13,706 nt of DNA. Origin: JACDAN01 sp046729215 (GTDB taxonomy: Bacteria; Actinomycetota; Thermoleophilia; Gaiellales; Gaiellaceae). Both the position numbers and the translations under genes were made by a program. Location: contig JBKPGE010000001.1 of the NCBI GenBank assembly GCA_046729215.1, positions 1 to 13,706 of the forward strand, given 5' to 3'. Every line of letters begins with the position of its first letter. Position 1 is the first letter of the stretch. Positions 1 to 6,371 of this stretch are shown here, in pieces. The notes beneath the pieces were generated by a model. The model searched no databases, had not been told where the DNA came from, and was given only the letters and a program-made list of their open reading frames with translations.

Positions 1-1345
1 TGCCTAGGAGCTCCGGAAAGGCGAAGCAGGCAGCCAGCACGTCGCGCTCGAGCCTGTCGCCGGCTTCGAGCACACGCCGGGAGACGGCTCCTGAGGTCGT
101 CGCCGAGGCGCGAGCTTGCAGCTGCACGGTGATCCCGAGCCGGTCGCTGACATACCGCCAGGCGTGATGGCGCTCGGGTGAGTCCGGAATCGCGTTGAGA
201 AACCGCTGCGCCCACGTGTGATAGCTCTGCCGATCCGGCGTGCGTTCATCCTCGAGCCGAACCCGGTACATGACGTAGCTCTCCGCGCCCGCAAGGCGCT
301 CCTCGAATCTCTCTGGCTCGTCAGCGGGATCGGTCCCGGCCGGCATCGTAACGACTCGAACCTCGAATCCGCGATTGTCGGCGAGCTCCATGCCGCGGAG
401 GGTCGCGTCCTCGCCTGCGGCGTCTGCGTCGAAGCAGAGGTAGAGCCGTCGCGTCAGCCGCTGAAGCTCTTTCAGCTGCTGCTCCGTGAGCGCCGTCCCC
501 ATCGACGCGACCACGGGCTCGAGGCCGGTCTGGCGCAGCGCGATCACATCGGTGTTGCCCTCGACGACCACGGCGCGTTCCTGCTTGGCGATCGCAGGGC
601 GTGCGAGGTGGAGCCCGTACAGGATCGCCGACTTGCGGAAGAGCTCGCCCTCCGGTGAGTTGACGTATTTGCCGCGCAGCGGGTCGTCCTCATGCAGCTT
701 CCGAGCCTGGAAGCCGACGACTCGGCCGCGTGCATCGGTGAGCGGGAACATCAGCCGCTGCGGGAAGTAGTCGTTTCCCCGCGCGTTCGTGAGCCCCGCT
801 CGGCGGAGCTCATCTCGTGTGAAGCCCTTTTCCTGGGCCTTGGCGGCCAGGCCTCTGCCGGGCGATAGGCCCAGGCGGAACTCGCGGCATGCGGGCGCTT
901 CGAGGCCACGGCCCTCAAGATATGCCCGAACGGGCTCACCAGCAGCTGTCTCCCAGAGATGGCGCTCGTAGAACGACGCTGCCTGGTCGAGCAGGGCGTG
1001 CAGCCGCTCGCGACGGCGGCGCGACTCTTCGAACTGCGGTGTGAGCTCCTCGTATTCGAGCGGCACGCGGAAGCGCTCGGCGAGCCACTCGACCGCCCCG
1101 GCGAAGTCGAGCTGCTCGGTGTCACGGACGAACGTGATTACGTCCCCGCCCTTGCCGCAGCCGAAGCAGTAGAAGAGCTTGTCCTGGGCGTTCACGGAGA
1201 AGCTCGGCGTGCGCTCCTGGTGGAAGGGACAGCGCCCGACATAGCGCGCACCCGTCTTGCGCAGCTGCGTCCGTCCCGAGACGACTTCGACCATGTCGGC
1301 CGCGTCAATCGCCTCGCGAACGGAGGCGTCCTTGATGCGAGGCAT
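1..1345 (-). CDS. dnaG: DNA primase DnaG, 5' part (C-terminus beyond window)
   Basis: Synthesises the RNA primers for DNA replication. The frame is open from ATG 1345 to the window edge, about 448 residues of a protein normally near 600. Seen in the translation: an N-terminal CHC2 zinc finger (C39, H42, C60, C63), then a catalytic core with a Toprim fold carrying E262 and the D306-A-D308 pair. These sit almost exactly where the metal-binding acidic residues lie in Escherichia coli DnaG (E265, D309, D311). The Toprim motif reads EGNTD where EGYxD is more usual, a mild oddity. The missing part should be the helicase-binding C-terminal domain. The start overlaps the dgt stop as TGATG, so the two genes are probably translationally coupled. 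Identity is certain; only the 3' end is unseen. Confidence 0.97.
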   Translation of the reverse strand, partial: MPRIKDASVREAIDAADMVEVVSGRTQLRKTGARYVGRCPFHQERTPSFSVNAQDKLFYCFGCGKGGDVITFVRDTEQLDFAGAVEWLAERFRVPLEYEELTPQFEESRRRRERLHALLDQAASFYERHLWETAAGEPVRAYLEGRGLEAPACREFRLGLSPGRGLAAKAQEKGFTRDELRRAGLTNARGNDYFPQRLMFPLTDARGRVVGFQARKLHEDDPLRGKYVNSPEGELFRKSAILYGLHLARPAIAKQERAVVVEGNTDVIALRQTGLEPVVASMGTALTEQQLKELQRLTRRLYLCFDADAAGEDATLRGMELADNRGFEVRVVTMPAGTDPADEPERFEERLAGAESYVMYRVRLEDERTPDRQSYHTWAQRFLNAIPDSPERHHAWRYVSDRLGITVQLQARASATTSGAVSRRVLEAGDRLERDVLAACFAFPELLG

Positions 1346-2343
1346 CAGAGCTTCTCCGCGTAGGCCAGCGCGTACCGGTCTGTCATTCCGGCGATGTAGT
1401 CCGCGATCTGCTGAGGCAGGTCTCCCTGCCCGTCTGGAAGACGGTCAGGCTGCCCGACCAGGTGTTCGAAGATCCTGGCGATGACGGTGCGAGCCTGCTC
1501 GTGCTGGGTCCGCGTGTGCGGGCCCAGGTAGACGCGCTCGAACATGAACGCCCTAAGGGAGAGCATCGCCGCGCCCACGTCCTCGCTCTGCCGGATCTCA
1601 CCCGCGGCGTGGGACTCCTCGACGAGGTCGTGGACGAGGCTGTCGATGCGCCGGGCGCCCGTCTTCCCGAGGAGCTCGATCTCTTCGTGCGGGAGCTCGT
1701 CCTCGCTGAGGACACCGCGGCGAAGGGCGTCGTCGATGTCGTGGTTGATGTACGCGACCCGGTCGACGATCCGGACGACCTTGCCCTCGAAGGTTTCCGG
1801 GAGCTCGTCGCCCGTGTGGTGGAGGATTCCGTCTCGCACTTCTCCGGTCAGGTTCAGGCCGCGGCCGTCGCGCTCGAGGACGTCCACGATGCGGAGTGAG
1901 TGCTCGTTGTGGCGGAAGCTCCGGCCGAAATGAAGGCGGAGCTGCTCGTCGAGAGCGTCTTCGCCCGTGTGGCCGAAAGGTGTGTGGCCGAGGTCGTGAC
2001 CGAGCCCGATCGCCTCGACGAGATCCTCATTCAGCCCGAGCGCCCGCGCGACGCCGCGCGAGATCCCCGTCGTCTCGAGCGTGTGCGTCAGGCGGGTGCG
2101 GAAATGGTCGTGGAGCGGATCGATCCAGACCTGGGTCTTGTTGCGGAGACGGCGGAATGCCTTCGAGTGACTGATCCGATCGCGGTCGCGCTGGAACGGC
2201 GTGCGCAGCCGGCACGGGTCTTCCTCGTGCGCGCGGCCACGCGTCTCGTAGGACCGCACCGCGAGCGGCGAAAGCCAGCGCTCCTCCTGCTCACGCACGC
2301 GGAGCTCGAACGAATCGGCGACCCTTCCTGCAAGCTCCGGCAT
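1345..2343 (-). CDS. dgt: Deoxyguanosinetriphosphate triphosphohydrolase-like HD protein
   Basis: Predicted to hydrolyse dGTP or other dNTPs to the nucleoside and triphosphate, tuning the nucleotide pool. The 332-residue product carries an HD-domain metal site: H87 (RLTHTLE), H116-D117 (GHDLGHTPFGH) and D194 (IVDR). The N-terminal stretch SHSKAFRRLRNKTQVW is typical of the family. I chose ATG 2343 because the protein from there begins MPELAGRVADSFELR and the length is normal. The frame stays open upstream to 2514, but that extension is low-complexity, Arg/Pro-rich and unlike the family. No strong Shine-Dalgarno precedes the ATG. The gene is followed without a gap by dnaG on the same strand, an arrangement known from actinobacteria. 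Substrate preference cannot be read from sequence. Confidence 0.93.
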   Translation of the reverse strand: MPELAGRVADSFELRVREQEERWLSPLAVRSYETRGRAHEEDPCRLRTPFQRDRDRISHSKAFRRLRNKTQVWIDPLHDHFRTRLTHTLETTGISRGVARALGLNEDLVEAIGLGHDLGHTPFGHTGEDALDEQLRLHFGRSFRHNEHSLRIVDVLERDGRGLNLTGEVRDGILHHTGDELPETFEGKVVRIVDRVAYINHDIDDALRRGVLSEDELPHEEIELLGKTGARRIDSLVHDLVEESHAAGEIRQSEDVGAAMLSLRAFMFERVYLGPHTRTQHEQARTVIARIFEHLVGQPDRLPDGQGDLPQQIADYIAGMTDRYALAYAEKL

Positions 2344-2411
2344 GTGAGGCAAGGCTAGTAGTTCATCCGGCCGCCGGGGACGAGCGCAGCGTGGGTCGGA
2401 CCCATCCCTAA

Positions 2412-2430
2412 CCCCCACCCTCCACGGGGG
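2412..2430 (-). terminator. Weak GC hairpin between the SDR gene and dgt
   Basis: CCCCC (2412-2416) can pair with GGGGG (2426-2430) across a 9-base loop, in the 180-bp gap between the SDR stop and the dgt start. There is no clear T-run after it on the minus strand. It may end SDR transcription and separate it from dgt. The support is structural only. Confidence 0.25.
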
Positions 2431-2523
2431 CGCCGAACGGACATGGACGCTAGCCGCGGAAGTCGCGCGCGTTCGAATCGACTTTGTGCCAATTCGGAAC
2501 GGACCGAAGAACACAGAGGCAGC

Positions 2524-3309
2524 TCAGACGATGATCGCGACGGTTCCGCCGTCCGCGCTCCACGCCGCGCCCGTCACAAACGAAGCCCGGTCCGAGCAGA
2601 GGAAGGCGACCACCGCCGCGATCTCCTCGGGCTCGGCGAGGCGACCGAGCGGCCGCCCCGCGCCGACCGCAGCGAGGACGTCGTCGCGCGTCTTGCCAGA
2701 GCGCTCCGCCTGCTGGTCCGCAAGGCCGCCGCCGCCGAGCCATGCCTCCGTCGCGGTCGGCCCCGGCGCAACCGCGTTGCAGCGGATTCCGTTCCTCGCG
2801 TATACGTCGGCGACGAGCCGCGACAGCGACAGCACAGCGGCCTTCGTCACCGAGTAGTTCGGCATGGACGTCGACGGGCGCTTGCCCGCGGAAGACGCGA
2901 GGTTGACGATGGCCCCGCGACCCCGCTCTCGCATTGCGGGCAGCACCGCCCGGATTGCCCGCACGTAACTCATGACATTCAGCTGCCAGAGCTCCTCCCA
3001 CTGGTCGTCCGAGAGCTCGTCGAGGCTCGTCTGGTAGGCCAGGCCGACATTGTTGACGAGCACGTCCGGGGGGCCGAGCGTGGCCGTCGTCTCAGCGATG
3101 AGCGCGTCCGGCCCCGCTGGGTCACCGAGATCGCACACCACGCCGAGCGCGGCACCGAGCTCGTCCTTTACGCGTTCCACACGCTCGAGGCTGCGGCCGG
3201 TGACCACGACGCGCGCGCCCTCCGCGCAGAGGAGCTTCGCGGTCTCGAGGCCGATGCCGCCGGTCGAGCCGGTCACGACGCAGACGCGCTCGCGCAGGCC
3301 CAGGTCCAT
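2524..3309 (-). CDS. SDR-family NAD(P)-dependent oxidoreductase, FabG-like
   Basis: A classical short-chain dehydrogenase/reductase of 261 residues, the family's usual length. Seen: the Rossmann nucleotide motif TGSTGGIG (13-20), NNVG at 86-89 (normally NNAG), and the catalytic tetrad N111, S139, Y152, K156 within SSAGKRPSTSMPNYSVTK. The substrate loop motif APGPTATEAW follows at 181-190, with a C-terminal GGTVAIIV. This layout resembles 3-oxoacyl-ACP reductase and related alcohol or sugar dehydrogenases. The substrate cannot be told from sequence, and no fatty-acid genes are nearby, so no symbol is given. The ATG at 3309 places the first residues directly before the Rossmann strand. The gene is divergent from the phosphatase gene with only 20 bp between start codons. 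Confidence 0.92.
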   Translation of the reverse strand: MDLGLRERVCVVTGSTGGIGLETAKLLCAEGARVVVTGRSLERVERVKDELGAALGVVCDLGDPAGPDALIAETTATLGPPDVLVNNVGLAYQTSLDELSDDQWEELWQLNVMSYVRAIRAVLPAMRERGRGAIVNLASSAGKRPSTSMPNYSVTKAAVLSLSRLVADVYARNGIRCNAVAPGPTATEAWLGGGGLADQQAERSGKTRDDVLAAVGAGRPLGRLAEPEEIAAVVAFLCSDRASFVTGAAWSADGGTVAIIV

Positions 3310-3329
3310 GTCGGGTTAGCGTATCGCCG
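3310..3329. promoter_or_regulatory. Very short divergent intergenic region
   Basis: Only 20 bp separate the ATG of the SDR gene (minus) and the GTG of the histidine phosphatase gene (plus). No Shine-Dalgarno is visible for either gene. The space cannot hold two full promoters, so at least one promoter must lie inside the opposing gene, or the transcripts may be leaderless, which is common in actinobacteria. This is inferred from spacing. Confidence 0.35.
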
Positions 3330-3995
3330 GTGACCACGATCCTTCTAGCCCGTCACGGCGAGAGCGACTGGAACCGCGCCACGCGCTGGCAAGGATTTGC
3401 CGACCGGCCGCTCACCGAGCTCGGCCGTGAGCAGGCACTCGCCCTGGCCGATCGCCTCCGCGGCACCGAGCTGGACGCGGTCTACTCGAGCGATCTTCAA
3501 CGCGCCCGCGAGACGGCGGAGATCGTCGCGCGCAGCAAGGACCTCCACGTCGAGGTCATTCGCGACCTCCGGGAGGTCGACGTCGGCTCCTGGTCGGGAC
3601 TGACTCGCGCCGAGGCCGAGGCGCGTTTCCCGGAGGGCTACGCACGCTGGCTGCAGGGAGCCGAAGGCTGGAATGACGGTGAGTCGTATGCGGAGATGAG
3701 CCGACGCGTCGTCCGCGCCATCCTGCGAATCGCCGACCGGCACCACAACGGCCGTGTGCTCGTCGTTGCGCACGGCGGCTCGATCAGGGCCGCACACGCC
3801 GCCGCACTCGGTCTCGACGTACACGCCTATCGCCGAATACAGCGTGTCGAGCCCAACGCGACCCTATCGGCGGTATGTGTCGAGGAAGGCCGCCTGACGG
3901 AGCTCTGTCAGACCGCAGCGCTCGATGAGTTCCTGATCGCCGAGCTCGAGCGGCGCCGCGAGGCCGCCGCACAGCCGCCCACGCCGGCGGCCTGA
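3330..3995 (+). CDS. Histidine phosphatase family protein (phosphoglycerate mutase-like)
   Basis: Branch of the histidine phosphatase superfamily; acts through a phosphohistidine intermediate. The 221-residue product has R8-H9-G10-E11 with catalytic H9, the conserved SDWN/GFADRPLTELGREQA stretch (12-36), and VYSSDLQRARETAE (51-64) giving the phosphate-pocket arginines. E82 in LREVDVGSWSG is the likely general acid and H148 in VVAHGGS the second pocket histidine. This matches broad-specificity phosphatases of the PhoE/CobC/GpmB kind better than glycolytic dPGM, which is longer and has different loops. The substrate is unknown. The GTG start places RHGE seven residues in, as usual. The last 14 residues are Ala/Pro/Arg-rich and probably disordered. 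No partner gene is adjacent. Confidence 0.93.
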   Translation: MTTILLARHGESDWNRATRWQGFADRPLTELGREQALALADRLRGTELDAVYSSDLQRARETAEIVARSKDLHVEVIRDLREVDVGSWSGLTRAEAEARFPEGYARWLQGAEGWNDGESYAEMSRRVVRAILRIADRHHNGRVLVVAHGGSIRAAHAAALGLDVHAYRRIQRVEPNATLSAVCVEEGRLTELCQTAALDEFLIAELERRREAAAQPPTPAA

Positions 3996-4020
3996 GAGTC
4001 GCGAACTACACTCCCACGAG

Positions 4021-4164
4021 GTGGAGGACTACACTAGCAAGTACAAGCTTCGTTTAGCCGAGCGGGTTTCCGGGCCGTTTCCGGTGCCGATGTCACACCC
4101 GCGCCACACGCGGGACGCGCCTCTAGAGCTCGAAACGATCCGAAAAGGGGTGTACTGGCAGAAC
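4021..4164 (+). pseudogene. Possible small ORF cut by the element insertion
   Basis: A GTG-started frame (VEDYTSKYKLRLAERVSG...) runs to the candidate attachment core and would continue into the element. If the element between the two TGGCAGAAC copies is removed in silico, the same frame reads on as VYWQNDPAGCVTC and stops at 6377-6379. That would be a protein of about 60 residues. I do not recognise it, no good Shine-Dalgarno precedes it, and it may not be a gene. It is listed because the intact reading is a testable by-product of the proposed insertion site. Confidence 0.15.
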
Positions 4165-4178
4165 ACCCTCGACAACCA
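4156..4178 (+). repeat. Candidate left attachment site: core TGGCAGAAC plus arm GACAACCA
   Basis: The core is at 4156-4164 and the arm-like GACAACCA at 4171-4178, continuing GGCACCG. It lies 44 bp beyond the integrase stop codon, the usual place for an element end. The matching copy is at 6332-6352 with arm and core in the order expected for the opposite junction. Inferred from sequence matching by eye. Confidence 0.4.
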
Positions 4179-4189
4179 GGCACCGCGAT

Positions 4190-4211
4190 TTAGCAACGTA
4201 GACGTTGCTAA
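4190..4211. repeat. Perfect 10-bp-arm palindrome overlapping the integrase stop codon
   Basis: TTAGCAACGT (4190-4199), a 2-base centre AG, then ACGTTGCTAA (4202-4211). The integrase stop (4208-4210) lies inside the right arm. It is AT-richer than its surroundings and has no T-run after it on either strand. It could be a transcription-blocking hairpin for int or a recombinase or accessory-protein binding site next to the attachment core. Confidence 0.6.
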
Positions 4212-5254
4212 TTGAGCAGCTCGAGGAAGTCCCTCTCGGGGACCTCGTCCGCCGGGAGGATGTGCGAGTAAACGTCGAGGCTTATCGACGGCTTCGAGTG
4301 CCCGGCCCGCTCCGCGAGCTCGCGGGCGGGGACGCCGGACTGGTGCCAGACGATGATCCTTCGGTAGCGAAGGTCGTGCGGGTGGTAGTGAGGGACCTTC
4401 GCGGTCTTGCAGGCCCTCGTCATCGCCTGGTAGGCGGTGTGGTCGGTCATCCCCTGAAAGACACGCCGCTCCGGGGTGCGATCCTCGAGCGGGCAGGTCT
4501 CCTCGATTGCATCGATCAACCACTCGGGCAGGTAGACCCAGCGCGGCTGGTCACGCTTCGTCTGCGACCGCGGCAGCCGAAGGCGGAGGTTCGCGGCGTC
4601 GACATCACCCCAGCGGAGCTGGACTGCCTCGCCCAGCCGAAGTCCTCCCTGCTCGATCGTGATGAAGAGCAGCCTCCACCTCGGTGCAATCGTGCTGAGG
4701 ATCGCGAGGACGTGCTCAGCCGGCGGCGGCTGCGGTTCCTCTCGTACGCGCTTCGGAAGCTTGACGCGGGGATCGCGGGCCGGGTTCTTCTCGAGGCCGA
4801 TGTAGTCGAGCAACAACCGCAGGACGACGAGGTGGAGCTGCACCGTCCCCGGCTTCAGCTTCGCCGAGAGCTCGGCGATCCACGAGGCGATGTCGTCGGG
4901 CCGAAGGTCTTCGGGAACTCGGGCGCCGAACCTCATGGAGATCTTCTTCAAGATCGACGTGTAGTTCCGCTTCGTGTTCGCGTCGATGTCGATCCGTGAG
5001 GCGAGGAACTTATCGGCCCAACGGCGGAGGTTCATGCGCGGGGTATCGGAGGCGAGCAGCGCCAGCGTCTCGGCAGGGTTGCGTCCGGCGGCCAGTTCGC
5101 CCGCGATGAAGGCCTTGCGGAACTTCGCTTCCCGCAGTGTCCGGAAAGTTCCTCCGTGCTCGATCGGCCAGTAGCGGCCGCCGCGGCGATAGCGCACATC
5201 GAAGCGCTTGCCACCCGTCGACGTAGTCCTGGTCCTGATCGTCAAGGTCGGCAT
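4208..5254 (-). CDS. Tyrosine-type site-specific recombinase (integrase)
   Basis: Integrates and excises the element. The 348-residue protein has an N-terminal arm-binding-like region (about 1-70, rich in Arg/Gly), a SAM-like core-binding domain (about 75-155, KRNYTSILKKISMRFG) and a catalytic domain. All catalytic residues are visible: R206 (GGLRLGEA), K233 (QTKRDQPRW), H293 and R296 (HPHDLR), H319 (AGHS) and the nucleophile Y329 (DVYSH). The gene therefore looks functional. The ATG at 5254 gives a normal N-terminus. The gene is last in the cassette and its 3' end faces the chromosome junction; its stop lies within a palindrome. Its first 245 bases are also covered by the 3' part of the upstream frame on the same strand. 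Confidence 0.95.
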   Translation of the reverse strand: MPTLTIRTRTTSTGGKRFDVRYRRGGRYWPIEHGGTFRTLREAKFRKAFIAGELAAGRNPAETLALLASDTPRMNLRRWADKFLASRIDIDANTKRNYTSILKKISMRFGARVPEDLRPDDIASWIAELSAKLKPGTVQLHLVVLRLLLDYIGLEKNPARDPRVKLPKRVREEPQPPPAEHVLAILSTIAPRWRLLFITIEQGGLRLGEAVQLRWGDVDAANLRLRLPRSQTKRDQPRWVYLPEWLIDAIEETCPLEDRTPERRVFQGMTDHTAYQAMTRACKTAKVPHYHPHDLRYRRIIVWHQSGVPARELAERAGHSKPSISLDVYSHILPADEVPERDFLELLN

Positions 5255-5543
5255 CAGTACGCGCCTCGGGCGCGCTGGAGGTCGGCGTCAACTCGCATTC
5301 GGCACCGTCGAGAGCCGAGACCAGAATCTTCCCCCAGCCGCCTCGCGGCTCGGGTGTCCGTTCGACCTTGACGAGTCCGCGGCGCTCGAGCGAGCGCGCG
5401 GCCCGAATCAGCGACACTTTGGCAGAGCGGGTGTTCGCCTCATCGAGGATTTCTGTTGCCTCGTCCATGAGATCGAGCGGTCGTTTGGCGAGCACGAGCA
5501 AGGCGAGGAGGCGCTTCTGGCGTTTGGTGAGGCCGCGACCCAT
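5010..5543 (-). CDS. Winged-helix-like small protein overlapping int
   Basis: The first 85 or so residues look like real protein: MGRGLTKRQKRLLALLVLAK, then a predominantly helical stretch ending SLIRAARSLERRGLVKVERT, which has the look of a winged-helix DNA-binding domain with a recognition helix near 45-57. An acidic linker (DADLDDQDQD) follows. From about residue 100 the frame runs inside the integrase gene and its composition becomes Arg/Pro-rich and shadow-like. Either the tail is a true out-of-frame overlap or a stop was lost by frameshift and the natural protein is near 100 residues. A regulator of the element is the likely role, but I cannot assign a family. The ATG at 5543 lies inside the end of the preceding xis-like frame. 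Confidence 0.55.
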   Translation of the reverse strand: MGRGLTKRQKRLLALLVLAKRPLDLMDEATEILDEANTRSAKVSLIRAARSLERRGLVKVERTPEPRGGWGKILVSALDGAECELTPTSSAPEARTDADLDDQDQDYVDGWQALRCALSPRRPLLADRARRNFPDTAGSEVPQGLHRGRTGRRTQPCRDAGAARLRYPAHEPPPLGR

Positions 5544-5784
5544 AGGACTTATCCCACCGTAAACGTTGTCTTGCCAGGGAGATCAGAGCGAAACCTCGTC
5601 CTTCGTTAAGGTCCGCATTCTCGATCAGGTCGAGGACGTCGGCACGGCGGACGTAGATCTTCCGTAGTCCCTCGATCGTGACGATCGGGAGCTGCCGCAT
5701 GATCACCTCGGCCGCGGCGCGGGTGATTCCGAGCTCGGCTTGGAGATGCTTCGCGTCGAGCAGTTCCGGAAGGTGCTCGCTCAC
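5440..5784 (-). CDS. Excisionase-like helix-turn-helix protein
   Basis: Residues 6-58 (ELLDAKHLQAELGITRAAAE..., with LRKIYVRRADVLDLIE) match the small MerR/excisionase-type DNA-binding domain that phage and ICE elements use to read a site and direct integrase. The helix-turn-helix is near 10-30 and a wing near 38-48. Such proteins are usually 60-75 residues. This frame runs on to 114 with an Arg/Pro-rich tail that overlaps the next gene, so a frameshift near 5590 is possible; another frame there gives a natural-looking end, LTKDEVSL plus stop. The GTG start at 5784 has GAGGAAG about 10 bases upstream. It is first in the xis-regulator-int cassette and has a perfect palindrome directly upstream. 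Confidence 0.7.
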   Translation of the reverse strand: MSEHLPELLDAKHLQAELGITRAAAEVIMRQLPIVTIEGLRKIYVRRADVLDLIENADLNEGRGFALISLARQRLRWDKSYGSRPHQTPEAPPRLARARQTTARSHGRGNRNPR

Positions 5785-5802
5785 GCCGCTGCGCTTCCTC
5801 AG

Positions 5803-5822
5803 TTTTCCCGGATCCGGGAAAA
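5803..5822. promoter_or_regulatory. Perfect 20-bp palindrome upstream of the xis-like gene (candidate operator)
   Basis: TTTTCCCGGATCCGGGAAAA is fully self-complementary. It sits 18 bp before the xis-like start codon, immediately upstream of that gene's Shine-Dalgarno, and 20 bp after the stop of the preceding gene remnant. A dimeric repressor encoded in the cassette is the natural candidate to bind it. It could also fold as a hairpin with a GATC loop, but no T-run follows beyond the arms. Confidence 0.55.
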
Positions 5823-5841
5823 GCGGGTACGGCTTGCCGGA

Positions 5842-6117
5842 TCACCCTTCGCCCTCCTCCTCGGCTTGCTTGGTCTTCGCCTCGGCGATCAGGAGCTCAC
5901 GCTCCTCGCGTTCGCGCTCGTTCAGCGCACCCAGCAACCCGAGGTCCATGCGCGGGACGATCTCGGCCACGATCTCGGCCTGGAGCACGTCGGGCGGTAG
6001 CGCTTCAGCCTGCACCGTCCGCGTATCGGTGAAGGCCGAGCGCTTGTCCTTTTTCTTCGGCAGCGCCGTCGGCAGCTGGAAGCGGTCGATCCGCTCCAGG
6101 GTCACAGCGATCCGCAC
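5842..6117 (-). CDS. C-terminal part of an unrecognised element gene
   Basis: The 91-residue product from GTG 6117 begins in mid-protein style: VRIAVTLERIDRFQLP..., then RSAFTDTRTVQAEALPPDVLQAEIVAEIV, and a highly charged helical end (NEREREERELLIAEAKTKQAEEEGEG). The in-frame sequence upstream (RDPAAEDLGGSEPPEF) also reads like protein until a TGA near 6193. The gene is therefore probably the tail of a larger one whose 5' part is lost or frameshifted. The pattern of a short hydrophobic lead-in, ALPPDVL and a charged C-terminus recalls tails of large phage or ICE proteins of unknown role, but this is from memory and not decisive. It lies upstream of the xis-like gene on the same strand. Confidence 0.45.
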   Translation of the reverse strand: MRIAVTLERIDRFQLPTALPKKKDKRSAFTDTRTVQAEALPPDVLQAEIVAEIVPRMDLGLLGALNEREREERELLIAEAKTKQAEEEGEG

Positions 6118-6331
6118 GAACTCGGGAGGCTCGGACCCGCCGAGGTCCTCGGCGGCGGGATCACGAGCGGCTCGGGTACCGGCGGCGGCGGCTCAGACGG
6201 CCGCTCGGGGCAGCCCATGCGCCCCACAGCCGCTCCGGCACGAAGTTCCTCGCGCGCCTGCGCGCACATGCACGAGCGCGGTCCGTGGTCATGCGCTCGA
6301 ACTTGGCTAGTTCGCTCAGTTCTCATGGTCT

Positions 6332-6352
6332 GACAACCACCGTTGGCAGAAC
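6332..6352 (+). repeat. Candidate right attachment site: arm GACAACCA plus core TGGCAGAAC
   Basis: GACAACCA at 6332-6339 is followed by CCG and then the core TGGCAGAAC at 6344-6352. This is the mirror arrangement, relative to the element interior, of the copy at 4156-4178. Joining the two would give an attP with the core flanked by directly repeated arms. Confidence 0.4.
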
Positions 6353-6371
6353 GACCCTGCGGGGTGCGTGA

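Larger units (their letters stand above)
4156..6352. mobile_element. Small integrated element with tyrosine recombinase (about 2.2 kb)
   Basis: A tyrosine recombinase, an excisionase-like gene, a second winged-helix-like gene and a gene remnant lie in one minus-strand cassette between chromosomal genes. The proposed limits are two copies of TGGCAGAAC at 4156-4164 and 6344-6352. After the core the left copy reads ACCCT and the right copy GACCCT. Just inside each edge is GACAACCA in the same orientation (4171-4178 and 6332-6339), followed by CACCG and CCG, like integrase arm sites. A 9-base match alone could be chance; the recurring arm motif and the position beside int make it more convincing. 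No structural, replication or cargo gene is recognisable, so this is a minimal or decayed phage- or ICE-derived element. Confidence 0.5.

Noticed and set aside
2462..2492. GTTCGAATC resembling a tRNA T-arm
   Set aside because: No matching anticodon arm, D-arm or acceptor stem can be built around it on either strand.
2344..2514. N-terminal extension of the dGTPase frame to 2514
   Set aside because: The extra 57 residues are low complexity and overlap the likely promoter region; family members start near MPELAG.
2443..3333. 296-codon plus-strand open frame opposite the SDR gene
   Set aside because: Its sequence is Arg/Ala/His-rich shadow of a fully motif-complete SDR on the other strand.
4005..4035. 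ACTACACT twice with a 23-bp period after the phosphatase gene
   Set aside because: Eight-base repeats are short; it may be a -10-like element but nothing else supports function.
4060..4110. TAGCCGAGCGGG resembling the D-arm of a Leu/Ser tRNA next to the integrase
   Set aside because: No anticodon or T-arm follows at the right distance, so the element is not shown to sit in a tRNA gene.
4205..4999. 264-codon plus-strand frame opposite the integrase
   Set aside because: The minus-strand frame has all six catalytic residues of a tyrosine recombinase; the plus frame has no recognisable motif.
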